This document shows, piece by piece, positions 7,295 to 17,277 of a stretch of DNA of 64,000 nucleotides. Under the pieces are notes generated by a model. That model saw only the letters and a program-made list of their open reading frames with translations. It was not told the origin of the DNA and did no database searches. Where the stretch lies: assembly GCF_034008635.1 (NCBI RefSeq), contig NZ_CP125378.1:5208501-5272500 (forward strand), given 5' to 3'. The translations under genes were made by a program, and so were the position numbers. How positions within the stretch are numbered: the stretch's first letter is position 1; each line of letters starts with the position of its first letter. The stretch is from Pseudomonas sp. P8_229 (GTDB taxonomy: Bacteria; Pseudomonadota; Gammaproteobacteria; Pseudomonadales; Pseudomonadaceae).

Positions 7295-8638
7295 TCAGCG
7301 CACCAGACACGGCCGCTTGTTATCGAACGTCCATCCCGGCACCAGGAACTGCATCGCCACGCTGTCATCCCGCGCACCGAGGCCCATGCCTTTGTACAGT
7401 TCGTGAGCCTTGGCCACCTGATCCATGTCCAGCTCCACCCCCAGCCCTGGCTTGTGCGGCACTTGCACGCAACCGTCGACAATTTGCAGCGGCGCCCTGG
7501 TCAGGCGCTGGCCGTCCTGCCAGATCCAGTGAGTGTCGATGGCAGTGATATCGCCCGGTGCCGCCGCCGCGACATGGGTGAACATCGCCAGGGAAATATC
7601 GAAGTGGTTGTTGGAGTGCGAACCCCAGGTCAGGCCCCACTCATGGCACAACTGCGCGACACGCACCGAACCCTGCATGGTCCAGAAGTGCGGGTCGGCC
7701 AACGGGATGTCTACCGACTGCAACTGGATGGCGTGGCCCATCTCGCGCCAGTCGGTGGCGATCATGTTGGTGGCGGTTTTCAGTCCCGTGGCGCGGCGAA
7801 ATTCGGCCATGACTTCGCGACCCGAGTAACCGTTTTCCGCACCGCACGGGTCTTCTGCGTAAGCCAGCACGTGATGCTGGTCACGGCACAGGCGGATCGC
7901 TTCTTTCAATGACCAGGCGCCGTTCGGATCGAGGGTGATCCGTGCCTCGGGAAAGCGTTCGGCCAGCGCCGTTACCGCTTCGATTTCCGCATCGCCGCTG
8001 AGTACGCCGCCCTTGAGCTTGAAGTCCTTGAAGCCGTACTTCGCCTGCGCCGCTTCGGCCAGGCGCACGATGGCTTCGGCGGTCATGGCCTTCTCGTGAC
8101 GCACACGGAACCAGTCATTGTCGGCGTCCGGTTCGCTGCGGTAGGCGAGGCTGGTTTCGCGCTGATCACCGACGTAGAACAGATAGCCGAGCATCTTCAC
8201 CTGATCGCGCTGCTGTCCCTCACCGAGCAACGCCGCGACCGGTACGTCGAGGTGTTGGCCGAGCAGGTCGAGCAGGGCGGCTTCGAGCCCGGTGACCGCG
8301 TGAATGGTGATGCGCAGGTCGAACGTCTGCAGGCCACGGCCGCCGGCATCACGCTCGGCGAAGGTCTGGCGCACCTGATTGAGGATTTTCTGATAGTTGC
8401 CGATCGGGCTGCCGAGCACCAGGCTGCGGGCGTCTTCCAGCGTCTGGCGGATGCGCTCGCCACCGGGGATTTCACCGACGCCGGTGTGACCGGCGTTGTC
8501 CTTGAGAATGACGATGTTGCGGGTGAAAAACGGCCCGTGGGCGCCGCTCAGATTGAGCAGCATGCCGTCGTGGCCGGCCACTGGAATCACCTGCATTTCG
8601 GTGATGATCGGGGCTTTGGCGGTGTCGTGATTGGTCAT
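7295..8638 (-). CDS. gudD: D-glucarate dehydratase
   Basis: This enolase-superfamily enzyme removes water from D-glucarate (and L-idarate) to give 5-keto-4-deoxy-D-glucarate. ATG 8638 is preceded by AAGGATAAG at good spacing and gives 447 residues, the family norm; nine further upstream codons are optional. The N-terminal capping domain starts [18 protein letters not shown]. The barrel shows the KxK base (FKLKGG, near residue 212) and metal-ligand strands such as LDPNGAWS. The MFS transporter gene begins upstream on the same strand with about 35 bases between, so the two form a sugar-acid uptake and breakdown operon. Confidence 0.93.
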   Translation of the reverse strand: MTNHDTAKAPIITEMQVIPVAGHDGMLLNLSGAHGPFFTRNIVILKDNAGHTGVGEIPGGERIRQTLEDARSLVLGSPIGNYQKILNQVRQTFAERDAGGRGLQTFDLRITIHAVTGLEAALLDLLGQHLDVPVAALLGEGQQRDQVKMLGYLFYVGDQRETSLAYRSEPDADNDWFRVRHEKAMTAEAIVRLAEAAQAKYGFKDFKLKGGVLSGDAEIEAVTALAERFPEARITLDPNGAWSLKEAIRLCRDQHHVLAYAEDPCGAENGYSGREVMAEFRRATGLKTATNMIATDWREMGHAIQLQSVDIPLADPHFWTMQGSVRVAQLCHEWGLTWGSHSNNHFDISLAMFTHVAAAAPGDITAIDTHWIWQDGQRLTRAPLQIVDGCVQVPHKPGLGVELDMDQVAKAHELYKGMGLGARDDSVAMQFLVPGWTFDNKRPCLVR

Positions 8639-8673
8639 ATTCTTATCCTTGTCAGCATTCTTCAAAACGTAAG

Positions 8674-10035
8674 TCAGGCGTGTTTCGCCGCGGCTTCGGC
8701 GACGGCGAGGTCAGCAGCGGGTTTGGGTGTGGTGCGCGCGGCGAAGACGATGATCGCGGCGATGATCGAGGTCGCAGCCAAACCGTAGAGGCCGCCCTGA
8801 ATCGAGCCGGTGTGCTCTTCGAGCAGGCCGAAGGTGGTCGGCGCGACGAAGCCGCCGAGGTTGCCCACCGAATTGATCAGCGCAATCACTGCAGCGGCGA
8901 TCCGCGCATCCAGATACGCCTGCGGAATCGGCCAGAACAACGACGAAGCGGATTTGAAGCCCAGCGCGGCAAAACAGATCGCGACAAAGGCGAAGATCGG
9001 CCCGCCGGTGGTGGACATGAACATCCCCGCCGCTGCGATCAACAGCGCGGTGGCGACCCAGGCCTGCTGGTGCTTCCACTTGGCCGAGAAGGCGGCGAAG
9101 GCGTACATGCCGATGATCGACAGCAGCCACGGAATCGAGTTGAACAACCCGACCTGGAAGTCACTCATCTCGCCCATTTTCTTGATGATGCTCGGCAGCC
9201 AGAACGTCGCGGCGTAGATGGTCAGCTGGATGAAAAAGTAGATCAGGCAGAACAGGATGATCTGCCGGTCCTTGAGCAGTTTGCCCATCGAGGGCCGGAT
9301 CGGCGTTGCGGCTTCGCGGGCCTTCTGCTCATCGTCGATCGCCGTGACCAAGGCATCCTGTTCGGCGCGGGTCAGCCATTTTGCGTCGTGGGGTTTGGCA
9401 TCAAGCCAGAACCAGACGAACACGCACAGCCCGACCGAGAACATCCCCTCGATGAAGTACATCCACTGCCAGCCGTGCATGCCCAGGCCGTTGATCTGCA
9501 AGAGCAGGCCGGACAGCGGGCCGGAGATCAGCGAGGCGACCGCCGAACCGCTGAGGAATATCGCGATCGCCTTGCCGCGCTCGGCACCCGGCAGCCAGCG
9601 GGTGAAGTAATAGATCACTCCGGGAAAGAACCCGGCCTCGGCCACACCCAGCAGAAAGCGCAGGATGTAAAAGTGCGTTTCGTTCTGGATGAACGCCATG
9701 CCGGCGGCGACCAGGCCCCAGGTGAGCATGATGCGGGTCAGCCAGATCCGCGCACCGACTTTCTGCAAGAGCATGTTGGAGGGGACTTCGAACAGCGCGT
9801 AACCGATGAAGAACAGCCCGGCGCCGAAGCCGTAGGCGGCAGCCCCGATACCCAGGTCATGTTCCATGTGGGTGCGGACGAAACCGATGTTCACCCGGTC
9901 AATGTAATTGACGATGAACATGATCACGAAGAGCGGCAGGACGTGGCGTTTCACTTTCGAGATGGCGGACGCGAGTGTCGAGTCGACGCCCTCGTTCATC
10001 CCGGAGACGGAGGTTTTCACTTGGTTTTCTCCCAC
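8674..10035 (-). CDS. MFS sugar-acid (probable glucarate) transporter
   Basis: The 453-residue protein has about twelve membrane helices and belongs to the anion:cation symporter branch of the major facilitator superfamily. The helix 1 motif [11 protein letters not shown] and the loop 2-3 motif near [17 protein letters not shown] are typical of the tartrate/phthalate/hexuronate permeases. It is less like E. coli GudP than like tartrate-type carriers, so I give no symbol. Position directly before gudD in the same operon points to uptake of D-glucarate or galactarate. GAGAAAACC precedes the next in-frame starts; MGENQVK is accepted here. Confidence 0.88.
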   Translation of the reverse strand: MGENQVKTSVSGMNEGVDSTLASAISKVKRHVLPLFVIMFIVNYIDRVNIGFVRTHMEHDLGIGAAAYGFGAGLFFIGYALFEVPSNMLLQKVGARIWLTRIMLTWGLVAAGMAFIQNETHFYILRFLLGVAEAGFFPGVIYYFTRWLPGAERGKAIAIFLSGSAVASLISGPLSGLLLQINGLGMHGWQWMYFIEGMFSVGLCVFVWFWLDAKPHDAKWLTRAEQDALVTAIDDEQKAREAATPIRPSMGKLLKDRQIILFCLIYFFIQLTIYAATFWLPSIIKKMGEMSDFQVGLFNSIPWLLSIIGMYAFAAFSAKWKHQQAWVATALLIAAAGMFMSTTGGPIFAFVAICFAALGFKSASSLFWPIPQAYLDARIAAAVIALINSVGNLGGFVAPTTFGLLEEHTGSIQGGLYGLAATSIIAAIIVFAARTTPKPAADLAVAEAAAKHA

Positions 10036-10388
10036 TGATTATTTTTATGCGGGGTAGGGACTGGGTGCTGCGTTGTTGATAGACATCATACAACTGAGAT
10101 TTTTTGTCCTACAAGTGGGGTGGAGCGATTAAATTTGTCTGGAGAGCAGATTTTTTATGCCTTTTTATTGATTTTTACCGTGTTTATTGGAGGTTTGTGA
10201 CTGGATTGGACCGGCCGTACAGTCATCGGTGTCGAGGTTTGGGTGGCTGAGATACCTGTCGTATGCGTGATACTTTTGATTTTATTGAGTGTTGTCATAC
10301 AAGCTGGCAGTCGTTTCAGGACTAATATCAATCTCGTCAGCCACTGCGCAGTGCTACGATCCGCAAGCCCCGATGACCGGAACCGAAC
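10036..10388. promoter_or_regulatory. Divergent control region between glucarate operon and GntR regulator
   Basis: A 353-base gap between divergent starts. Two copies of TTGTNNTACAA occur: TTGTCCTACAA at 10104-10114 and TTGTCATACAA at 10292-10302. A further half-site, CATACAA, lies near 10087-10093. The dyad form (TTGT...ACAA) suits a FadR-type GntR dimer. No gene is apparent inside. Confidence 0.6.
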
Positions 10389-11105
10389 ATGCAAGAAGAC
10401 CTCGACGCCCCCGCCCGCAAACGCGCGCATAACCTTGCGCATGATCTGGTGGAAAAGCTCACCCAGAGCATCCTGCTGGGCCAGATGTTGCCAGGCGACA
10501 AGCTGCCGTCGGAGAACGCCATCGTTCAGGAACACGGCGTCAGTCGCACGGTGGTGCGCGAGGCAATTTCCAAATTGCAGGCGTCGGGGCTGGTGGAAAC
10601 GCGGCACGGCATCGGCAGCTTCGTCATCGAACGCGCTGCCGAGCAGGGCTTGCGGCTGAATGTCGACACCGCGCTCGGCGTGCGCAGCATTCTTGAATTG
10701 CGCCTGGGCCTGGAGACGCAGGCCGCCGCGTTGGCGGCGCAACGGCGCAGCGATCAGCAATTGCTGCACATGCGTCAGGCGCTGGATGACTACCAGCGTC
10801 TGCTGGACAGCAACGACAGTTGCGTCGAGGCCGATCGACGCTTTCATCTGCTGATCGCCGAAGCTACCGGCAACGTCTGCTTCAGCGAAATCATGCAGCA
10901 CCTGGGCAGCGCGATGATTCCGCGTCAACGGCTCAACGCTGCCGAACGCGGTGCGGCGGACTTGAGCAAGCTGGGACAGTTGGCCCATCTGGAGCACGAA
11001 GCAATTTTGAATGCGATCAAGCGTCAGGATCCGGATGCCGCGCGCGCCGCCATGTGGCTGCACCTGACCAACAGCCGCGACCGCTTCGGTGCCCGGCACG
11101 GATGA
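10389..11105 (+). CDS. GntR-family (FadR subfamily) regulator, probably of glucarate genes
   Basis: This is a 238-residue repressor-type protein. The winged helix spans about 8-75 with the GntR signature LPSENAIVQEHGVSRTVVREAI. The C-terminal FCD domain (about 90-225) shows the helical D-x-x-F-H motif (EADRRFHLLIAEATGN) and later H residues that bind metal and ligand. Its divergent placement beside the glucarate operon, with two dyads in the gap, suggests that it represses that operon until a sugar acid or breakdown product binds. The ligand is inferred from context. Confidence 0.88.
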   Translation: MQEDLDAPARKRAHNLAHDLVEKLTQSILLGQMLPGDKLPSENAIVQEHGVSRTVVREAISKLQASGLVETRHGIGSFVIERAAEQGLRLNVDTALGVRSILELRLGLETQAAALAAQRRSDQQLLHMRQALDDYQRLLDSNDSCVEADRRFHLLIAEATGNVCFSEIMQHLGSAMIPRQRLNAAERGAADLSKLGQLAHLEHEAILNAIKRQDPDAARAAMWLHLTNSRDRFGARHG

Positions 11106-11216
11106 GCTGGCACTGGCCGATCACGATGCGCCGCCGGGCATGAGCCGACGCCGTTGTCGGATGACAGACGCTGAGGGTAACCCGGCGCGAGAGATTTATT
11201 GTCTGTGTCGGCCCTT

Positions 11217-11279
11217 TCGCGAGCAGGCTCGCTCCCACAGGTTGAACGCGCCCCCTGTAGGAGTGAGCCTGCTCGCGAT
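11217..11279. repeat. REP pair (inverted)
   Basis: TCGCGAGCAGGCTCGCTCCCACA on the left faces CTGTAGGAGTGAGCCTGCTCGCGA on the right. The left arm contains an exact AGGCTCG-CT-CCCAC string (11225-11238), the site type used by the IS110 element at 39698-40873. Confidence 0.88.
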
Positions 11280-11309
11280 AAGGTCATCAGCCTCACTAAA
11301 GATCTTCGA

Positions 11310-12203
11310 TCAGACTTCAACCGGTCGAACCACCACCCGCCGCTCCAGATTCAACGCCAGCACACTGATCAACACCACCGCTGCCCCCACCAGCACCATC
11401 AGCGTCGGCCGCTCGCCCAGGCCCACCGAAGCAATGCCCATCGCCGTCGGCGGAATCAGGTACAGGCTCATCGTTGCCCGGCTCAAGTCCACATGCTTGA
11501 GCACAAAACCCCAGGCCAGATACGCCAGCGCACTGGGAAACACCCCCAGCGCGAGCACCGCCCACTGCACCCGCAATGGCGCCTTCAGCACTGCGTCACT
11601 CAGCCCCGGCAGGTAAATCAGCAACAGCAGCGTCCCCGACCACACCGCGTAACACGCAAGGCTAAAACCGTCGTAACGCCGGGCGTGATGTTTCTGCAGG
11701 GCGAAATAAATGCTCCACGACAGCGCCGCCAGCAGGATCAGCAAGCCATGCGCGTCGATCTGCCCGAGGCCACGGTCGGCGCTGACCACGATCACCACGC
11801 CGATCAGGCCCAGCAGCACACAGCCCCAGCGCCAGGCACTGACCTGATCCTTGAACAGATAGCGCGCCAGCAGCGTGCTGAACAGCGGGCTGGTTTGCGC
11901 CAGTACACTGCTGGCGCCGGCACTGACGCTTTGCTGGCCAATGTTCAGCGCCACGTGATGCAGGCTGACCGCGAACAATCCCAATGCAAACAGCAGGGGC
12001 ACGTCGCGCCGCTGTGGCAGGCGAATGCCCTTGAACGCCGCGATCAGCGCCATGAACAGCGATGCCAGGAGAAACCGCAGCAACGCCAGATGGCCGGGTT
12101 CATAGGCTTGCAGTCCGAGATGGATGCCGGTCGGCGAATAGGCCCAGCAGGCGACCACGAAGACCATGGCCAGAACGACTTTCAAAGGGGAGGGGGACGG
12201 CAT
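11310..12203 (-). CDS. EamA/DMT-family transporter
   Basis: I start at ATG 12203 (MPSPSPLKVVLAMVF), which puts the first membrane helix at the N-terminus; the frame extends 17 codons upstream over the control region. The 297-residue protein shows ten hydrophobic segments in two EamA halves, with the typical PTGIHLGLQAYEPGHLALLRFLLA-like loop region after helix 1 (split motif P-x-x-x-x-x-R-F). Such carriers export small metabolites. It is divergent from the LysR gene that follows, which probably controls it. Substrate unknown. Confidence 0.85.
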   Translation of the reverse strand: MPSPSPLKVVLAMVFVVACWAYSPTGIHLGLQAYEPGHLALLRFLLASLFMALIAAFKGIRLPQRRDVPLLFALGLFAVSLHHVALNIGQQSVSAGASSVLAQTSPLFSTLLARYLFKDQVSAWRWGCVLLGLIGVVIVVSADRGLGQIDAHGLLILLAALSWSIYFALQKHHARRYDGFSLACYAVWSGTLLLLIYLPGLSDAVLKAPLRVQWAVLALGVFPSALAYLAWGFVLKHVDLSRATMSLYLIPPTAMGIASVGLGERPTLMVLVGAAVVLISVLALNLERRVVVRPVEV

Positions 12204-12298
12204 GATGAGCGCACCAGTGAGGTTGATGCGCCGAGTATCCGGGCGCGCAATCATTCGTCACAACTGACTTATACTGTGCTGAATATTCACTTTGAGTG

Positions 12299-13171
12299 AT
12301 GAGTATGGAGCTGGCTCAGATCCGCATGTTCAAGTCCGTGGCCGATGAAGGCAGCATTGCCCGGGCCGCTGAAAAGATGTTTTGTGTGCCGTCGAACATC
12401 ACCGCGCGGATCAAGGCGCTGGAGGCGGAATTGGGTGTGGCGCTGTTTCTGCGCGAAGGGCGCGGGCTACGGATCAGCCCGGCGGGGCAGACGTTTCTGG
12501 TATATGCCGAGAAGATTCTGGCGCTGACTGCCGAGGCCAAGCGTGCGCTCGATCCCGCCGCCGAACCGTCCGGCCCGCTGCGCATCGGTGCCATCGAGTC
12601 CTCGGCCACCGGGCGTTTGCCGCGGCTGTTGGCGAAATTTCACCAGCGCTATCCGCAGGTCGCGCTGGAACTGACCACCGGCACCTGGGGCCAGTTGCTC
12701 GACGACACCGTCAGCCATCGACTCGACGGCGCCATCGTTGCGGTGGACGTCGAGCGCTCGCAACTCAAACGCACACCGATGTACCGCGAAGAACTGCTGC
12801 TGATTGCCTCGACGTCATTCGGACCGGTGCACGATATCCATGACCTGCAGGACAAGACCGTGTTCATGTGGCCGCAGGGCTGCCCCTATCGGGCGGCGCT
12901 GGAGCACTGGTTGTTGCGTCAGGGGCAGGCGCTGCCGATCGTCAGCCTGGCGAGTTACGGGGCGATTGTCGGTTGCGTGAGTGCCGGCGCCGGGGTCGCG
13001 CTGGTGCCCAAGGGCGTGTTCGAGCAATACGCCAAAGGCGCCGGGTGTGTCGGCTATGAGTTCCCTGAGCTGACGGCCATCGAAAACCTGTTCTATTGGC
13101 ACGAAAACGCCGGGGTGCACCCGGCGCGCGAGGCGTTTGTGGCGATGTTGCGCGAGGAGTTTCAGGCCTGA
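12299..13171 (+). CDS. LysR-family transcriptional regulator
   Basis: A roughly 290-residue LysR protein. The helix-turn-helix is at about 4-64 (EGSIARAAEKMFCVPSNITARIK), followed by the effector domain (PLRIGAIESSATGRLP). Starts at GTG 12296, ATG 12299 or ATG 12305 are all possible; I use 12299. It is divergent from the EamA exporter with about 95 bases between, the usual LysR-target layout. Its 3' end overlaps the convergent trhP gene by ten bases, sharing the CAGGCCTGA palindrome for both stops. Confidence 0.88.
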   Translation: MSMELAQIRMFKSVADEGSIARAAEKMFCVPSNITARIKALEAELGVALFLREGRGLRISPAGQTFLVYAEKILALTAEAKRALDPAAEPSGPLRIGAIESSATGRLPRLLAKFHQRYPQVALELTTGTWGQLLDDTVSHRLDGAIVAVDVERSQLKRTPMYREELLLIASTSFGPVHDIHDLQDKTVFMWPQGCPYRAALEHWLLRQGQALPIVSLASYGAIVGCVSAGAGVALVPKGVFEQYAKGAGCVGYEFPELTAIENLFYWHENAGVHPAREAFVAMLREEFQA

Positions 13172-14526
13172 GGGCCGGTGACATCGCGCATCAACAATCC
13201 AAAGCGCAAATCCACCGCATCCGGAATCGGTAGATACACCGTGTGCCCATCGCCCGGGGCGACTTCAATGGCCTCGCCCTTGGCACTCTGCAACTGGTGC
13301 AGATCGAAGTGGAAATTGCCCTTGGGCGTCATCAGCTCCAGGTGATCACCCAGTGCAAAGCGGTTCTTCACCTTGACCTCGGCCAGCCGGTCGCGGCGCT
13401 CGCCGGTCAGTTCGCCGACGAACTGCTGACGCTCGGACACCGAGCTGCCGTTCTGATAATTCTGGTATTCGTCATGCACATGCCGGCGCAGGAAACCTTC
13501 GGTGTAGCCGCGCTGCGCCAGTGATTCCAGGTCGGTCATCAGGCTGCGGTCGAACTCGCGCCCGGCCATCGCATCGTCGATCGCTCGGCGATAGACCTGA
13601 GTGGTGCGCGCGCAATAGAAGTGCGATTTGGTGCGGCCTTCGATCTTCAGCGAATGCACGCCCATGCGGGTCAGGCGTTCAACGTGTTGCACCGCGCGCA
13701 GGTCCTTGGCGTTCATGATGTAGGTGCCGTGTTCGTCTTCGAATGCGGGCATCAGCTCATCGGGGCGATTGGCTTCCTGCAGCAGGAACACCTGATCGGT
13801 CGGTGCACCGATGCCCAGGGTCGGCTCGGGCTGGAACGTCTGCACGATTTCGCCGCGCTGATTTTCCGTGGCCTCCTGCGTCGAGTATTTCCAGCGGCAG
13901 GCGTTGGTGCAGGTGCCCTGATTGGCGTCGCGTTTGTTCATGTAACCCGACAGCAGGCAGCGCCCGGAGTAGGCCATGCACAGCGCGCCGTGAACGAACA
14001 CTTCCAGCTCCATGCCTGGCACCTGCTCGCGGATTTCGCCGATTTCCTCCAGCGATAATTCCCGCGAGAGGATGATCCGGCTCAGCCCCTGTTGCTGCCA
14101 GAACTCGACGCTCGCCCAGTTCACCGTATTCGCCTGCACCGAGAGGTGGATCGGCATCTGTGGAAAATGCCGGCGTACCAGCATGATCAACCCCGGGTCG
14201 GACATGATCAGCGCATCGGGTGCCATCTCGATCACTGGCGCCAGGTCCTTGAGGAAGGTCTTCAGCTTGGCGTTGTGCGGGGCGATGTTGACCACCACGT
14301 AGAAGCGCTTGCCCTGAGCCTGCGCTTCGCGAATGCCGAGCGCGAGGTTGGCGTGGTCGAACTCGTTGTTGCGCACCCGCAGGCTGTAACGCGGCTGCCC
14401 GGCGTAGACCGCATCGGCGCCGTAGGCGAAGGCGTAGCGCATGTTCTTCAGGGTGCCGGCGGGAGCGAGCAGCTCCGGGGCGGCGAGGGGCAGGTCAGGG
14501 ATCATGGCGGCAGGCATCGGTCGCAA
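13162..14526 (-). CDS. trhP: tRNA 5-hydroxyuridine synthesis protein TrhP (YegQ, U32 family)
   Basis: The 454-residue U32-family protein opens with LAAPELLAPAGTLKNMRYAF and GADAVYAGQ, followed by a TIM-barrel-like fold and the Cys cluster that holds an iron-sulfur centre (LCMAYSGRCLLSGY and QGTCTNACRWKY, about 185-225). YegQ/TrhP supports formation of 5-hydroxyuridine at tRNA position 34, working from prephenate. It was long called a protease but is a tRNA modification factor. Start uncertain among M1, M4 and M8. The C-terminal domain (about 370-454) is the usual OB-like tail of the YegQ branch. Confidence 0.9.
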   Translation of the reverse strand: MRPMPAAMIPDLPLAAPELLAPAGTLKNMRYAFAYGADAVYAGQPRYSLRVRNNEFDHANLALGIREAQAQGKRFYVVVNIAPHNAKLKTFLKDLAPVIEMAPDALIMSDPGLIMLVRRHFPQMPIHLSVQANTVNWASVEFWQQQGLSRIILSRELSLEEIGEIREQVPGMELEVFVHGALCMAYSGRCLLSGYMNKRDANQGTCTNACRWKYSTQEATENQRGEIVQTFQPEPTLGIGAPTDQVFLLQEANRPDELMPAFEDEHGTYIMNAKDLRAVQHVERLTRMGVHSLKIEGRTKSHFYCARTTQVYRRAIDDAMAGREFDRSLMTDLESLAQRGYTEGFLRRHVHDEYQNYQNGSSVSERQQFVGELTGERRDRLAEVKVKNRFALGDHLELMTPKGNFHFDLHQLQSAKGEAIEVAPGDGHTVYLPIPDAVDLRFGLLMRDVTGPQA

Positions 14527-14714
14527 AAGCGCGGCAGGGTAGTGCAGTGGCCATCGTGGTTTATTGATCTGGATCTACCTTTGCGCGGGTCGCGCTGATC
14601 TGCGCAGCTGATCTGTGCAGGACTGGCACAAATCATGTGCCGGTTTCACTGTGTTCGGTGGGGGGGTGGCTGCTTAAGATTGGCGCATCCACTCAACCGA
14701 AGCAGGAACATCCC

Positions 14715-15401
14715 ATGCAGAACTTCACCCGTCGTTTACTTGCCGCTTGTGCATTTTCCGGTGTGTTGACCAGTAGCGCGGCCATGGCCGACAACCACCC
14801 GACCATTCGGGCGATGTCCGGCGCCACGCCGGTCGATCATCTACCCGCCGGCAAATCGGCATTGCTGGTGATCGATTTCCAGAATGAATACTTCAGCGGC
14901 AAGATGCCGATCCCGGACGGCGCCACTGCCCTGACGAAAACCGGTGAACTGATCGCCTTCGCCGACAGCCACAAAATCCCGGTGTATCACGTGCAGCACG
15001 TCGCGCCGGCCGGTTCGGCGGTGTTTGCCATCGACGGTGAGACAGTGAAGTTCCACAAGGACATGCAGCCGCGTCCGCAGGATGTAGTTCTGCAGAAAAC
15101 CACGGTCAGCGTGTTCGGCAGCACCGACCTTGACGAGCAACTGAAAAAAGCCGGTATCCAGACGCTGATCATTTCCGGCCTGATGACCCACGCTTGCGTG
15201 GCGGGTGCGGCACGGGATGCTGCGCCATTGGGCTACAACGTGATCGTCGCTGCCGATGCCTCGGCGACCCGCGCCATTACCCGGAGCAACGGTGTGTCCA
15301 TCGACAAGGATTCCCTGCACAAGGCGGCACTGGCGGAAGTCGAAGACACCTTCGGCGACGTGCTCACGACTGAACAGATTGTGCAGTTGCCGGTGCGCTG
15401 A
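14715..15401 (+). CDS. Secreted isochorismatase-like cysteine hydrolase
   Basis: ATG 14715 gives a 228-residue protein with a signal peptide (LLAACAFSGVLTSSAAMA). The mature part is an isochorismatase/nicotinamidase fold: catalytic Asp in LLVIDFQNEYF, the strand VYHVQHVA, and the nucleophile Cys in MTHACVAGAARDA. The family hydrolyses amides such as nicotinamide or carbamates. The periplasmic form is uncommon but known in Pseudomonas. Substrate not readable. It appears to be a single-gene unit; AGCAGGAACATCCC precedes the start. Confidence 0.87.
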   Translation: MQNFTRRLLAACAFSGVLTSSAAMADNHPTIRAMSGATPVDHLPAGKSALLVIDFQNEYFSGKMPIPDGATALTKTGELIAFADSHKIPVYHVQHVAPAGSAVFAIDGETVKFHKDMQPRPQDVVLQKTTVSVFGSTDLDEQLKKAGIQTLIISGLMTHACVAGAARDAAPLGYNVIVAADASATRAITRSNGVSIDKDSLHKAALAEVEDTFGDVLTTEQIVQLPVR

Positions 15402-15511
15402 CGGCGTTTGCCGATCGGCAACTATGCTCCATGAACAAAGATGGCACTCGCGCGCGCCCCGGCGGACTAAGGTTCGTGGCGTGCGAGACGCCTGACTGAC
15501 ATGGACCGGAC

Positions 15512-16573
15512 ATGAACGAGAAAACCCTGCAATTCAAATCCCTCACCGTGTTGCTGCTGTTGGTGACGGTCGCCTTCATCTGGATTCTGCTGCCGTTCTA
15601 CGGTGCGGTGTTCTGGGCGGTGATCCTCGGCATTCTGTTTGCGCCGATGCAACGCCGGTTGCAGCAGAAGTTCGGCTGGCAGCGCAACCTGACATCTTTA
15701 TGCACCCTGGGTATTTGCCTGGTCATCGCGATTCTGCCGGTGATCATCCTCAGCGTGTTGCTGGTCCAGGAAGGCGCGACGTTGTACAACAACATCGAAA
15801 GCGGCCAACTGGACATCGGTGCCTATCTGGCGCAGTTCAAACACAGCCTGCCGCCGTACTTTCAGCACTTGCTCGATCGCTTCGGCATGGGCGAACTCAA
15901 CGGTCTGCGCGAAAAAATCGTCAAGGCGTCGATGCAGGGCAGCCAGGTGCTGGCCACTCAGGCCTTCAGTTTCGGCCAGGGCACGTTCGAGTTCGTGGTC
16001 AGCTTCGGCATCATGCTCTACCTGCTGTTTTTCTTTCTGCGCGATGGCGCCGAACTGGTGCGCAAGGTCCGTACGGCCGTGCCGCTGGAAGAAAGTCACA
16101 AACGGCGTTTGCAGTTGAAGTTCAACCGGGTGGTGCGCGCGACCGTGAAGGGCAACCTGGTGGTGGCGGTCACTCAGGGCGCATTGGGCGGGGCGATTTT
16201 CTGGTTTCTCGACATCCCCAGCGCGTTGCTGTGGGCGGTGCTGATGGGCTTTCTGTCGCTGTTGCCAGCAGTGGGGGCGGGGATCGTCTGGGCGCCGGTG
16301 GCGCTGTACTTCCTGCTCAGCGGGATGATCTGGCAGGGCGCGGTGCTGGCGCTGTTCGGAGTGTTCGTGATCGGTTTGGTGGACAACGTGCTACGGCCGA
16401 TTCTGGTGGGCAAGGACACGCGTATGCCCGATTACATGATTCTGATCTCGACCCTCGGCGGGCTGGCGGTGTTCGGTCTCAACGGTTTCGTGATCGGCCC
16501 GCTGATTGCGGCGCTGTTCATGTCGAGTTGGGCGCTGTTCATCGAGACCAAACCAAAGGTCCAATTACCTTAA
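15512..16573 (+). CDS. AI-2E family (PerM/YdiK-type) membrane permease
   Basis: A 353-residue integral membrane protein with a paired first helix (LTVLLLLVTVAFIWILLPFYGAVFWAVILGILF), a large middle region with amphipathic helices and five to six later helices. The conserved GALGGAIFWFLDIPSALLWAVLMG and PxxxG motifs of the UPF0118/AI-2E family are present. Members move small solutes or autoinducer-2, and several act in ion tolerance, so the name is a family label only. The stop overlaps the convergent small gene at 16570-16752 by four bases. Confidence 0.88.
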   Translation: MNEKTLQFKSLTVLLLLVTVAFIWILLPFYGAVFWAVILGILFAPMQRRLQQKFGWQRNLTSLCTLGICLVIAILPVIILSVLLVQEGATLYNNIESGQLDIGAYLAQFKHSLPPYFQHLLDRFGMGELNGLREKIVKASMQGSQVLATQAFSFGQGTFEFVVSFGIMLYLLFFFLRDGAELVRKVRTAVPLEESHKRRLQLKFNRVVRATVKGNLVVAVTQGALGGAIFWFLDIPSALLWAVLMGFLSLLPAVGAGIVWAPVALYFLLSGMIWQGAVLALFGVFVIGLVDNVLRPILVGKDTRMPDYMILISTLGGLAVFGLNGFVIGPLIAALFMSSWALFIETKPKVQLP

Positions 16574-16752
16574 ACGTGGAACGGCGCGCTGATGATTTTC
16601 TGCGACAGGGCCTGCGCCGCCGGCAAGGACGTGAGCGGGCCACTGATTGGCTCGCCGTCGCGCACCAGATACCAGCAGGCCAGCAATCCCGACTCTCTGA
16701 GGGATGCGGGAACCGCGCTGCCGACCACCGACATGATTTGAACCTGAGCCAT
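16570..16752 (-). CDS. Small hypothetical protein (60 aa)
   Basis: The start at 16752 (MAQVQIMSVVGSA) follows a plausible GGAGGTA-type site in the reverse strand; the frame extends six codons upstream. The product is short, with a compact strand-rich pattern (LLACWYLVRDGEPISGPLTSL). Codon use is Pseudomonas-like. I do not recognise a family. It overlaps the AI-2E gene stop by four bases in convergent orientation. Confidence 0.6.
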   Translation of the reverse strand: MAQVQIMSVVGSAVPASLRESGLLACWYLVRDGEPISGPLTSLPAAQALSQKIISAPFHV

Positions 16753-16854
16753 GACACGTACCTCCATCAATCGATGGAGCTACCTTATGGATTCGCCGCG
16801 CTCAGGGACAATCAACGCTTTCGATAGTCGTCATTGATAACCGTGAGGACTGTT

Positions 16855-17049
16855 TCAGTCGACAACCTGGTCGAGCATGTGCACCACTTCGCGCTCGTTG
16901 AGCAGGCCCTTGTGCACCAGGTTCTCGGCCAATAGCGAAAGAAACTTGGCGCAGCGGTGGCCTTCCAGGTGCTTGAGTTCGGTCAGCGCGCTGTACACCT
17001 TGCTGGAAGTGCATAAACCGACGATGCGGTGCGGATTTTGTGTAGGCAT
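16855..17049 (-). CDS. Small hypothetical protein (64 aa)
   Basis: A 64-residue, helix-rich soluble product starting MPTQNPHRIVGLC, with LTELKHLEGHRCAKFLSLLAENLVHKGLLNEREVVHMLDQ as a pair of amphipathic helices (residues about 22-61). No membrane or signal segment. AAGGACGACTC precedes the start in the coding strand. It looks like a conserved small Pseudomonas protein, function unknown. Confidence 0.65.
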   Translation of the reverse strand: MPTQNPHRIVGLCTSSKVYSALTELKHLEGHRCAKFLSLLAENLVHKGLLNEREVVHMLDQVVD

Positions 17050-17244
17050 GAGTCGTCCTTGTTTTTATCAACCTGTTGTTTACGGACGGATTCAGATTGC
17101 GGTTCCGTCATGACAAATAGATGACCGTTCTGTGTTTTGCCCCCAACGGTCAGGTTCATCATGCCGACTTTAGCTGCTCAAACTGTCCTCACAGCGACCT
17201 TGGCGAGATTTTTTCAGACTCTACCCGACCGACGGTCATAAAAA

Positions 17245-17270
17245 AGCCCCGCTATAAAGCAGGGCTCTGT
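17245..17270. terminator. Intrinsic terminator
   Basis: AGCCCCGC / GCAGGGCT inverted repeat with A's on the left side and mixed T's on the right. On the minus strand it reads as a hairpin followed by a T run, and so ends the Tyr/Pro-rich protein gene that stops at 17278. Confidence 0.75.
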
Positions 17271-17277
17271 CTTGCTG

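Noticed and set aside
8680..10038. Long open frame (452 codons) antisense to the MFS transporter gene
   Set aside because: It lies exactly opposite a clear membrane transporter; its protein is Gly/Arg/Asp-rich low complexity typical of GC-rich shadow frames.
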